Shown: positions 52,794-60,677 of the stretch, one piece after another
Layout: every line of letters starts with the position of its first letter
How positions within the stretch are numbered: position 1 is the stretch's first letter
Assembly: GCA_947495575.1 (NCBI GenBank)
Contig: CANLZL010000003.1
Span: 1 to 64,000 of the forward strand
Direction of reading: 5' to 3'
Source: an uncultured Nioella sp.
Lineage (GTDB): Bacteria; Pseudomonadota; Alphaproteobacteria; Rhodobacterales; Rhodobacteraceae
Length of the DNA: 64,000 bases
Program-made: the position numbers and the translations under genes
The notes under the pieces: generated by a model
Told to the model about the DNA's origin: nothing
Databases searched by the model: none
What the model saw: the letters and a program-made list of their open reading frames with translations, nothing else

Positions 52794-53132
52794 GTGAAAC
52801 TCATCATTGCAGCAATCAAGCCGTTCAAGCTGGAGGAGGTCCGCGAGGCTCTGACCTCTATCGGCGTGCGCGGAATGATGGTGACAGAGATCAAGGGCTT
52901 CGGCTCGCAATCTGGCCACACCGAAATTTACCGCGGCGCGGAATATGCCGTGAACTTCGTTCCGAAGGTGAAACTGGAAATTGTCGTCGCGGCCTCGATG
53001 GCTGACCAAGTTGTCGACACCATCCAGACCACCGCCAAGACCGATAAAATCGGCGACGGTAAAATCTTCGTTCTGGATGTGGCTTCGGCCGTTCGCGTCC
53101 GTACGGGCGAAACCAACGACGACGCGCTGTAA
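52794..53132 (+). CDS. glnK: P-II nitrogen regulatory protein GlnK
   Basis: A 112-residue PII trimer protein sensing ATP/ADP and 2-oxoglutarate. MKLIIAAIKPFKLEEVREALTSIGVRGMMVTEIKGFG is canonical, and the T-loop GHTEIYRGAEYAVNF holds the uridylylated Tyr51. DGKIFVLDVASAVRVRTGE follows. Start is GTG 52794 after GGAAGGG. Location before amtB makes it GlnK rather than GlnB: it binds AmtB and shuts it when ammonium is plentiful. The 31 bp to amtB imply an operon. The intergenic stretch of 249 bp before it, shared with the divergent PBP1A gene, has no other gene. Confidence 0.95.
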   Translation: MKLIIAAIKPFKLEEVREALTSIGVRGMMVTEIKGFGSQSGHTEIYRGAEYAVNFVPKVKLEIVVAASMADQVVDTIQTTAKTDKIGDGKIFVLDVASAVRVRTGETNDDAL

Positions 53133-53163
53133 CGCCCGTTTCACGACAAAGGACAGTAATCCG

Positions 53164-54477
53164 ATGAAAACCAAGTTTCTCCTCTCAGCAGCAGCCGCTG
53201 CTGCGCTGCCCTCGATGGGACTGGCTCAAGAAGCCGGCGTCGAAGCGGCTGCGCATACCTCTTACATTCTGACCACTCTGCTCTTCCTGATCGGTGGTTT
53301 CCTTGTGTTCTGGATGGCCGCAGGCTTTGCCATGCTCGAAGCGGGCCTGGTGCGTTCCAAGAACGTTGCCATGCAGCTGACCAAGAACATCTCACTCTTC
53401 TCCATCGCTGCAATCATGTACTGGGCCGTTGGCTTCGGCATCATGTATCCCGGCGAATGGCTGATCGAAGGCTGGCTGGGTCCGTTCTTTGCCTTCACGT
53501 CGCTTGAACCTGTTGGCGTTGCCGCCGCTGATACCGCGCTGGATTACGCGTCGGTCGGTTCTGACTTCTTCTTCCAGCTGATGTTCTGTGCCACAACCGC
53601 ATCTATTGTATCCGGTACGCTGGCCGAGCGCATCAAGCTGTGGCCCTTCCTGGCCTTCGTTGTAGTCCTGACTGGCTTCATCTACCCGATCGAAGCATCC
53701 TGGCAGTGGGGCGGCGGCTGGTTGTCCGAAGCTGGTTTCTCTGACTTTGCTGGTTCGACCCTTGTTCACGCAGCAGGCGGTTTCGCAGCGCTGGCCGGTG
53801 CCATCGTTCTTGGCCCCCGTATCGGCAAATACAAAGATGGCCGCACTGTTCCGATGCCCGGTTCCAACCTGGCGCTTGCTACCCTGGGTACGTTCATCCT
53901 GTGGCTCGGTTGGTTTGGTTTCAACGGCGGTTCGCAGCTGGCAATGGGCACCGTAGGTGACGTCGCTGACGTATCCCGTATCTTCGCCAACACCAACATG
54001 GCCGCAGCAGCAGGCGCAGTTGTCGCTCTGATCCTGACCCAAGTGATGTTCGGCAAGGCCGACCTTACGATGGTCCTGAACGGCGCATTGGCTGGTCTGG
54101 TGTCGATCACAGCAGAACCGCTGACACCGTCACTTTTCCAGGCGCTGATCATCGGTGGCATCGGTGGCGCGATCGTGGTCTTCACGGTTCCAATGCTCGA
54201 CAAGTTCCAGATCGACGACGTTGTTGGTGCGATCCCGGTTCACCTGATCGCTGGCCTCTGGGGTACGTTCATCGTGGCCTGGACCAATGATGGCGCATCC
54301 TTCGGGACGCAGATCATGGGCATGGCTGCAATTGGCGCCTTCGTCTTCGTGGTCTCGATGGTATTCTTCCTGATCCTGAAAGCCACAGTTGGCCTTCGCG
54401 TGAGTGAAGAAGATGAGATCAACGGGTTGGACATGGCCGAACTGGGCATGGAAGCCTATCCCGAGTTCTCCAACTAA
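53164..54477 (+). CDS. amtB: Ammonium transporter AmtB
   Basis: A 437-residue ammonium channel with a signal-peptide-like start (MKTKFLLSAAAAAALPSMGLA). There are eleven membrane helices; the twin histidines occur in LVHAAGGFAALAGA and IPVHLIAGLWGTF, and FASIVSGTLAERIKLWPF is also conserved. It conducts NH3/NH4+ across the inner membrane. Controlled by GlnK, the preceding gene. Ends in a hairpin and strong terminator. ATG 53164 chosen over the longer track ORF that overlaps glnK. Confidence 0.96.
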   Translation: MKTKFLLSAAAAAALPSMGLAQEAGVEAAAHTSYILTTLLFLIGGFLVFWMAAGFAMLEAGLVRSKNVAMQLTKNISLFSIAAIMYWAVGFGIMYPGEWLIEGWLGPFFAFTSLEPVGVAAADTALDYASVGSDFFFQLMFCATTASIVSGTLAERIKLWPFLAFVVVLTGFIYPIEASWQWGGGWLSEAGFSDFAGSTLVHAAGGFAALAGAIVLGPRIGKYKDGRTVPMPGSNLALATLGTFILWLGWFGFNGGSQLAMGTVGDVADVSRIFANTNMAAAAGAVVALILTQVMFGKADLTMVLNGALAGLVSITAEPLTPSLFQALIIGGIGGAIVVFTVPMLDKFQIDDVVGAIPVHLIAGLWGTFIVAWTNDGASFGTQIMGMAAIGAFVFVVSMVFFLILKATVGLRVSEEDEINGLDMAELGMEAYPEFSN

Positions 54478-54505
54478 ATTTCAACCAAATCACTTTGGTT
54501 AACCG

Positions 54506-54534
54506 GGGCGCCCTGCAAGGGGCGCCCTTTTTTT
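54506..54534 (+). terminator. Terminator of glnK-amtB
   Basis: GGGCGCCC and GGGCGCCC form an 8-bp stem with a 6-nt loop, followed by TTTTTTT. A second short dyad, AACCAAA-TCAC-TTTGGTT (54483-54500), lies directly before it. Confidence 0.92.
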
Positions 54535-54593
54535 GTAGGAAAATACGGCGTCAATCACTTCTCGTGCTACTGTTGGTGACGGAGGTTTAACAA

Positions 54594-55289
54594 ATGAAAG
54601 AAAAAACCTGTGTCATCCTTGGGTTTGGACCGGGTCTTGGACAGGCATATGCGAATGCCTTTTCAGAGTCTGGCTATCGCCTGGCGCTTCTCAGCCGGAC
54701 AGCGAAAAGTTTGGAAGATATCAGCATCGACCATGTTGCGATTGAATGTGACGCGGCTGATCCCTCCTCCGTGCAATCCGCGCTGAACGATGTGGAGGCT
54801 CAGTTGGGCGCGATTGACGTCTTAGTCTACAACGCCGACCTGGCCCAATTCGGACCCCTCGAAGAGATCGACGAAACGATATTCGAAGCGAGTTGGAAAG
54901 TTGGGGCGCTCGGGCTATTTGCGGCAGCTAAACACATAACCCCCGGCATGGCAGAGCGCGGCCAGGGCACCATCATTGTGTCTGGCGCCACCGCAGCGTT
55001 GCGCGGCAATGTCTGGACAACCGCCTTTGCGCCGACCAAGGCCGCGCAGCGCATACTCGCGCAATCATTGGCCAAGCAGTTGGGACCAAAAGGCATTCAC
55101 GTCGCCTATATCGTGATTGACGGTGTCATCGACACAGAAGATACGCGCGCCAATTTCGCACCGGACAGGCCTGATGATTTCTTCGTTAAGCCAGCAGCAA
55201 TCGCTCAGGCCGCTCTGCACTTAGCGGCACAAGACCGGTCGGCCTGGACTTTTGAACTTGATCTGCGCCCTTTTGGAGAGCGGTGGTAA
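54594..55289 (+). CDS. SDR-family oxidoreductase
   Basis: A 231-residue short-chain dehydrogenase with the Rossmann loop GFGPGLGQAYANAFSESGY, AIDVLVYNADLAQFGPL, a serine near SGATAALRG and lysine in APTKAAQRILAQS. The catalytic Tyr normally before the Lys (YxxxK) appears replaced: FAPTKAAQ has Phe where Tyr is expected. This suggests altered or lost activity. GGAGG precedes ATG 54594. Substrate unknown. Confidence 0.85.
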   Translation: MKEKTCVILGFGPGLGQAYANAFSESGYRLALLSRTAKSLEDISIDHVAIECDAADPSSVQSALNDVEAQLGAIDVLVYNADLAQFGPLEEIDETIFEASWKVGALGLFAAAKHITPGMAERGQGTIIVSGATAALRGNVWTTAFAPTKAAQRILAQSLAKQLGPKGIHVAYIVIDGVIDTEDTRANFAPDRPDDFFVKPAAIAQAALHLAAQDRSAWTFELDLRPFGERW

Positions 55290-55469
55290 AGCTACCGTAA
55301 AAAGAACGGGAGTTAATCGGCAATCGTGCTGGTTTGCGACGCTATCCCCGAGACATTTCCTCATTGCCATCTGCTCTATCGCGGCAGGCGCAAAGAACAA
55401 CCTCTGGACTCCGTCTGAACTGCCAATGCTCCGGCCAGTCACCCCACTCTCGACCTGCTGAATTGCGAT

Positions 55470-55937
55470 CTAGTTGGAGCCACCAATCGTCAGCCAATTT
55501 TCAAAGGCAGACCGATTTTGGTCGGCCGCGATAAACTGGAAATTTGGGTAGATCCTCCAGTGGTCGGCACGGTATTCCGATCTTGGCATGTCACCGATCA
55601 TACCGATGGGGTTTCCGCCATAGATATTGAAACAGATGATGTTGCGCTCATCGCTGACGGGCGAAACCTCTGCGCAGACTTGCCCGGTGCAGCCCGATAC
55701 TGCGGAATTCCGGCCCAATTGCCAGACGGTCGAGGAATTGGCGCTAACCTGCAGGGTGGCACCCCAATCGGTTCCCTGAGTGCAGCTATGGGTCCATATC
55801 ACTGACAGCGTGATGTTTTGCCCGGTTTGGTTGCGGACCGTCAGTGGCGCCGGTTCGGCGCTGGCAGTCCCCACACTGATACTCAGAAGGGCGAATGACG
55901 CGAATAAGAGCTTCTGGAAACCTGATAGCATGCGCAT
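55470..55937 (-). CDS. Secreted protein of unknown function
   Basis: A 155-residue exported protein: MRMLSGFQKLLFASFALLSISVGTASA is the signal peptide, then a mature domain with four cysteines (WTHSCTQGTDWG, VSGCTGQVCAEV, NIICFNIYGG), which may form two disulfides. No family recognised. AAAAGGA lies about six bases before ATG 55937. It stands in a region of low gene density next to other unknown small genes. Confidence 0.75.
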   Translation of the reverse strand: MRMLSGFQKLLFASFALLSISVGTASAEPAPLTVRNQTGQNITLSVIWTHSCTQGTDWGATLQVSANSSTVWQLGRNSAVSGCTGQVCAEVSPVSDERNIICFNIYGGNPIGMIGDMPRSEYRADHWRIYPNFQFIAADQNRSAFENWLTIGGSN

Positions 55938-56169
55938 GTATTGTTCCTTTTGGAGGGGAAACATGCGATTTTGCGTTGCAAAATGAAGCATGGTTCGTTG
56001 GCAACGCAGTCATATTCTAAGAGGTGCCATCACCGCATGTTAGCAGAAGACAGTCAAGCAATGCCTCCGGCGTGGAAAAGCTAGCCCACCCGAATCTGCA
56101 TTCCTTGGTGAGCATTGGGAACCGCCAAACCTGCCAAAGCATGCTGCACTTGCCGTCCGGAATTTCCTT

Positions 56170-56415
56170 CTAGCGCTGCCGCCGATGAATCACATGTCCA
56201 AGCAGGTTGGCATTCAGCGTGTAGCGGCGCCCGGGTTTCCAACCATGATCGGTAAGGGCCGCCTGTACCTGGTCCTGGCTAAGGCCGCCTTTCCGAGACG
56301 ATTGGCAATGGGTGACCAGCATCACGGTTTGTTCCGGGCCATCGAATTTCGACAACCAGTTCCGCAGATCCCGCTCAGCGGCGATCGTGATGCGTTTTAG
56401 GTTTGGTCTGTCCAT
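56170..56415 (-). CDS. Small basic protein of unknown function
   Basis: An 81-residue reading: MDRPNLKRITIAAERDLRNWLSKFDGPEQTVMLVTHCQSSRKGGLSQDQVQAALTDHGW. I do not recognise the family, but the sequence looks protein-like and homologous in composition to Rhodobacteraceae orphans. No clear Shine-Dalgarno; the longer ORF runs to 56625. About 230 bp upstream of its stop (55938-56169) hold no gene that I can see. Confidence 0.6.
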   Translation of the reverse strand: MDRPNLKRITIAAERDLRNWLSKFDGPEQTVMLVTHCQSSRKGGLSQDQVQAALTDHGWKPGRRYTLNANLLGHVIHRRQR

Positions 56416-56536
56416 AACGGGACGATACCGGTTTGTTCCTGGATGTACATTCATTGGAGCGGGTAACTGACAGAAGGCTGTCAGCAGGGGGATGCTAGAT
56501 CGGTTCGGCACAAATAGCCACGTTAGGAGAAAACCA

Positions 56537-56842
56537 TTGGCCACCCCCGTTGTCGAAACCGTTATTTTCAAACTGGAAGACGGCGTCTCCAAGCAGGATT
56601 TCCTGATTGCTGCCGAAAAGATCAATGATTTTGTTCAAGCAAGCCCCGGCTTCATCCGACGCCGCCTGTCAGCGGCCGAAGATGGAACCTGGATCGAACA
56701 TGTCGAATGGGAAAGCATGGATCAGGCCAAGGCCGCAGCCGCCGCGTTCCATTCCGATCCGGATTGCGCAGCGGTTGGAAAATCTATTCTCGGGTCTAGC
56801 GTTCAGATGATCCATTCCAATCTGGAAATCGCCTTGCGTTGA
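56537..56842 (+). CDS. ABM-like (dimeric alpha/beta barrel) small protein, TTG start
   Basis: A 101-residue protein of the antibiotic-biosynthesis-monooxygenase-like fold: TVIFKLEDGVSKQDFLIAAEKINDFVQASPGFIRRRLSAAEDGTWIEHVEWESMDQAKAAAAAFHSDPDCAAV. TTG 56537 follows AGGAG by seven bases, so that start is preferred to the track's 56492. Such proteins are small oxygenases or binding domains; the substrate is unknown. Confidence 0.8.
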   Translation: MATPVVETVIFKLEDGVSKQDFLIAAEKINDFVQASPGFIRRRLSAAEDGTWIEHVEWESMDQAKAAAAAFHSDPDCAAVGKSILGSSVQMIHSNLEIALR

Positions 56843-56864
56843 CCGACCGCCCCCCATGAAAAGG

Positions 56865-56890
56865 AAAAGCCCCGCCAATATGGCGGGGCC
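56865..56890 (-). terminator. Terminator of trxA
   Basis: GCCCCGCCA and TGGCGGGGC form a stem with loop ATA; on the minus strand TTTT follows. It is about 30 bp after the trxA stop codon. Confidence 0.85.
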
Positions 56891-56920
56891 TATTAAGCTT
56901 CCAGGCGGGATAGAGAGGGC

Positions 56921-57241
56921 TCAGATTTCGCCTTCGATCCAGCTTTGCAAAGCGGCTTTGGGGGCAGCGCCAACCTTGTTGGATACCACTTCGCCGCCTT
57001 TGAACAGGAACAGCGCCGGGATACCGCGCACGCCCAGTTGCATTGGCGAATTGGGGTTTTCGTCGACATTGATCTTCACGATCTTGACCTTGTCACCCAG
57101 TTCTTCCGAAATCTCTTCCAAAGCGGGGCCGATCTGGCGGCATGGGCCACACCATTCTGCCCAGAAATCAACGACAACGGGGATGTCGGATTCTTTCACT
57201 TCACTGTCAAATGTTGCGTCTGTGACGGCTACGGTGGCCAT
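56921..57241 (-). CDS. trxA: Thioredoxin
   Basis: A 106-residue cytosolic thioredoxin with the [15 protein letters not shown] active site (Cys31, Cys34) and the cis-proline segment [16 protein letters not shown]. It reduces protein disulfides. It is the last of a minus-strand run murU-addB-addA-trxA, with 67 bp between addA and it. Confidence 0.97.
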   Translation of the reverse strand: MATVAVTDATFDSEVKESDIPVVVDFWAEWCGPCRQIGPALEEISEELGDKVKIVKINVDENPNSPMQLGVRGIPALFLFKGGEVVSNKVGAAPKAALQSWIEGEI

Positions 57242-57308
57242 ATCTAGCCCTCCTGAGGGGTTTTTGCTTTGGGTCAGGGCAGGAACCTATGAACGCGGAC
57301 CGCCCGCG

Positions 57309-60300
57309 TCAAGGCGAAGCCGCTCTTTGCAACGCCTCTGTCACAAGATCGTGTGGCAAGGGCATCAAACGCGCGGTTTTTGTCCACAAAATGGCGGTCT
57401 CGATGTGTCGGTCAGGATAAATCGCTGCCAGCATTTCCGCATAGGCCCCCATTTGACGCAACAAGCCTTCGGGCGCTGATTCTGCCCTGTCGGGTACTAT
57501 GGCATTTGATTTGAAATCTACTGCTAGCACCCGATCAGGTGTAATAATCAGTCGGTCAATTTGGCCCATAAGCCGCGTGCCCAATGTTGGGCTTTCCGCA
57601 GTTAGAGAAACCTCCGCCAAAGCCCCGGCACTGAAGATGTCGCCAAGATGTGGCGCTGTCAGGCAGCTCGCCGCCTCTTCGAACAGCGCCTGAATCTCGT
57701 CCTCTGCAACTGCCCCTTCGGCGGCCAAAATGCCGGGTGTGGACCCGGCCCAAGCCGCTTCTGGGAGGTCAGGAAGGTGCTCCAACAATAAATGTACGCG
57801 ACGCCCACGCAGCTTGGCCGCGTCTTCATCAAGGCCCGCTTGATCGCCGGGCAATGCCTTGGCCCCTCCAAGTTCAGATGGCGACAGAGCGGCTGGCGGA
57901 CCATCCTCCGGAGCGGCTTTCACCTCTGCCCATTGTGGTAAAGCTGGATTGACCGCTGGCAGGTCGCCGGCTGCCTCGACCCGGCTCCAGTCGCCGGTTT
58001 CCAGGCGCCAGCCTGCTTCTTGGAAAAAATCATGTTGGGTCGCACCGGCAGCAATTGCAGCATCACGAATGTGAGTGTACCAGCTGCCGCCCGATTTGGT
58101 TTCGATATCGCCGGCCGCACAGGTGATCAGCCAGCTTTCTGCGCGTGTCATTGCCACATAAAGCAGACGATTTCGTTCCTCAGAATCCTTAGTGGTCGCG
58201 GCTTCAAGTGCTTCGCGAATGGCTTCGGGCGCGTCGTCTTTGGCCAGCGCCCAGAGCAGCGGGCCGTCTTGGGGCGCCATCAGTTTTGGCCCCTGACGGC
58301 CAGCCCGGCGCAAACCGGTATCGGGCAAAACTACAACCGGCGACTCCAATCCCTTGGCTCCGTGAACAGACATAACCCGGATCTGGTTTCCTGCGCCTGA
58401 CGCGTCGCGCTTTACAGTGATGTCGCCCGCTTGCAACCAGCCGACAAATCCAGTCAGGCTTGGCACTTCCAGGCGCTCATAGGCCATTGCCTGCGCCAAC
58501 AGCGTGTCGATACCATCTTCGGCCTCTTGCCCCAAGCGGGCAAGGAACCGACGGCGACCGTCGTGGCGCATCAACATCCGCTCAATCAGGTCATAGGGAC
58601 GCAAGAAATCGGCCCTGTCGCGCAAATCCTGCAAAACGGAAACGACCTGCGGGAACTCTTCCTCACGGTTCTGCAGTTCACGCCACAGATACCGGTCGCC
58701 TCTTGGATGGGCCAAATCGAAAAGCTGGGCTTCTGTGAGACCGAAAAGAGGGGACCGCAATATCGCGGCCAGAGATAGATCATCCTCAGGCGTCGCTAAA
58801 AACGCCAAGAGCGCGGTCAGATCTTTCACTGCCAACTCACCACCCAGTCGCATCCTGTCGGCACCGGCTAAGGGTAGATCTCGTTTCTTGATGGCTCCAA
58901 TCAGCTCATGAAAAAGAGGGGATCGCCGTTGAACCAAGATAAGGATATCGCCGGGCTGTACGGCTCTGCGGTGACCATCGACAACAATTGGCGTTCCATC
59001 CGCCAACATTTGTTCGATTGCCTGCGCCACCCGCTCGGCCAGAACCACTGTGTGATGATCCTCGGCAAGCAGGTCGATGGGGTCGTCCCAATCCGCGGGT
59101 TCTGAGGGCGGTGATTTCTCAACAACGGGCCATACATCCACGCGTCCCGGCAGATCGCCCTTGAAGGCGATGTGGTGGGCATCGCCAACCCCAGCATTTG
59201 GTTCGGCCTGAAAAACTGTATCGACAAGCTTCAGGATTGGCGGCGCAGAGCGGAAGGAATAGATCAACTCGCGCGATTGAAACGGTGCGCCAATCTCGGT
59301 CAAACCTGACTGAAAATAATCGCGCATCCGGTCGAACCCTTCAGGGTCTGCCCCCTGAAACGAATAGATCGACTGTTTTTTGTCCCCGACCACGAAAATG
59401 GTTCGCGATACATCGTCTCTGGCCCCCGACCCGGCCGCAAATTCACCGGCCAATTGCGCAACGATCTGCCATTGCGCGGGCGAGGTGTCTTGCGCCTCAT
59501 CGACCAAAATGTGGTCAATTCCTCCATCCAATCGAAACAAAACCCAGGCCGCCACATCACTAACGGCCAACAGGTCCTTGGTGCGCAGAATCAGGTCGTC
59601 AAAATCCAGCCAGCCAAGGGTAGACTTGGCTTTGGAATAGGCGGGCAGAAAGGCTGCTGCGAACTGGTGCAAGGCTAGGGTTCGACCCGCCGCGGCCAGC
59701 GCGCGCCGACGCGGGCGGGCTGCCTCGACCCGTATCATGAAATCTTCAAGATCGGGATGGTCAGTAATCAAGGCGGCCCATTTTGCTTTGGTCGGAAACG
59801 TGCCGATTTTGGCCTTGTCCGGCGTCTTAGTGGTTGAACCTGTCAGGAAAACGGATTCCAAGTCCACAAGATCTGCCAAGCCCGGATTGCCCCAATTAAT
59901 AGCGGACAGTCGCCGGTGATTTGCGGCATCGGTCCGCTTCCCTGGCTCCAGTTGCGACAACACCCCACTACAGAGACGGTCTTCGTCGCCCTGAAAAACG
60001 TCTGCCAACAATCCTGCGGCATCGTCTGCAGGCGCCAACCCGAACCAGCGCCAGATTTCATCCCGTGTTGCAGGGCTCGACAGCTCTTCGCGTTGCGACA
60101 GCATCGCGCGGATGATTGGCATCGCATCATCGCCACCCAGTTCTGCTGCCAATGCGTCCAGTGCCGTGCGCCCTACTCCATCTGCTATCTTGTCCAGAAC
60201 ATCGACCGCTAGAGTTTCCTGTGCGCGTTCGTCCATCTCTGCAAATCGTGGGCTGACCCCGGCCTCAAGCGGGAACCGGCGCAACACAGCCGAGCAAAAG

Positions 60301-60677
60301 GAGTGGATGGTCTGAATTTTCAGCCCGCCCGGCGTCTCGATTGCGCGGGCAAACAATGTTCGCGCATGTGACAAAAGGCGCGGGGAAAGCTCAGAACTGT
60401 CAATTCCCAGTTGCTCCATCGCGGCGCGAAGTGCGTCTTCATCCAGCATCGCCCATTCGCCCAAGCGTTTGAACAGGCGGTTTTGCATCTCAGACGCGGC
60501 TGCTTTGGTATATGTCAGGCAGAGTATCCGCTCGGGCGGCACGTCTTGCAGTAAAAGCCGCGCAACCCGATCGGTCAGGACTCGGGTTTTGCCGCTACCG
60601 GCATTGGCGGATAACCAGGTCGACCTTTCGGGATGGGCCGCTGTTACCTGGGCCCGTGTAGCTTCGTCAAAACTCAT
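57309..60677 (-). CDS. addA: Double-strand break repair helicase-nuclease AddA
   Basis: A 1122-residue subunit of the AddAB complex that resects double-strand breaks for recombination. Walker A is LSANAGSGKTRVLTDRVARLLL; the UvrD-like motif ILVDEAQDTSPAQW follows, and the C-terminal nuclease site appears as QIDRLIITPDRVLAVDFKSN. ATG 60677 is used, overlapping addB by 4 nt (ATGA). Alphaproteobacteria use this AddAB type instead of RecBCD. Confidence 0.95.
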   Translation of the reverse strand: MSFDEATRAQVTAAHPERSTWLSANAGSGKTRVLTDRVARLLLQDVPPERILCLTYTKAAASEMQNRLFKRLGEWAMLDEDALRAAMEQLGIDSSELSPRLLSHARTLFARAIETPGGLKIQTIHSFCSAVLRRFPLEAGVSPRFAEMDERAQETLAVDVLDKIADGVGRTALDALAAELGGDDAMPIIRAMLSQREELSSPATRDEIWRWFGLAPADDAAGLLADVFQGDEDRLCSGVLSQLEPGKRTDAANHRRLSAINWGNPGLADLVDLESVFLTGSTTKTPDKAKIGTFPTKAKWAALITDHPDLEDFMIRVEAARPRRRALAAAGRTLALHQFAAAFLPAYSKAKSTLGWLDFDDLILRTKDLLAVSDVAAWVLFRLDGGIDHILVDEAQDTSPAQWQIVAQLAGEFAAGSGARDDVSRTIFVVGDKKQSIYSFQGADPEGFDRMRDYFQSGLTEIGAPFQSRELIYSFRSAPPILKLVDTVFQAEPNAGVGDAHHIAFKGDLPGRVDVWPVVEKSPPSEPADWDDPIDLLAEDHHTVVLAERVAQAIEQMLADGTPIVVDGHRRAVQPGDILILVQRRSPLFHELIGAIKKRDLPLAGADRMRLGGELAVKDLTALLAFLATPEDDLSLAAILRSPLFGLTEAQLFDLAHPRGDRYLWRELQNREEEFPQVVSVLQDLRDRADFLRPYDLIERMLMRHDGRRRFLARLGQEAEDGIDTLLAQAMAYERLEVPSLTGFVGWLQAGDITVKRDASGAGNQIRVMSVHGAKGLESPVVVLPDTGLRRAGRQGPKLMAPQDGPLLWALAKDDAPEAIREALEAATTKDSEERNRLLYVAMTRAESWLITCAAGDIETKSGGSWYTHIRDAAIAAGATQHDFFQEAGWRLETGDWSRVEAAGDLPAVNPALPQWAEVKAAPEDGPPAALSPSELGGAKALPGDQAGLDEDAAKLRGRRVHLLLEHLPDLPEAAWAGSTPGILAAEGAVAEDEIQALFEEAASCLTAPHLGDIFSAGALAEVSLTAESPTLGTRLMGQIDRLIITPDRVLAVDFKSNAIVPDRAESAPEGLLRQMGAYAEMLAAIYPDRHIETAILWTKTARLMPLPHDLVTEALQRAASP

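Noticed and set aside
53392-54042. 216-aa minus-strand ORF over amtB
   Set aside because: Antisense to a canonical ammonium transporter.
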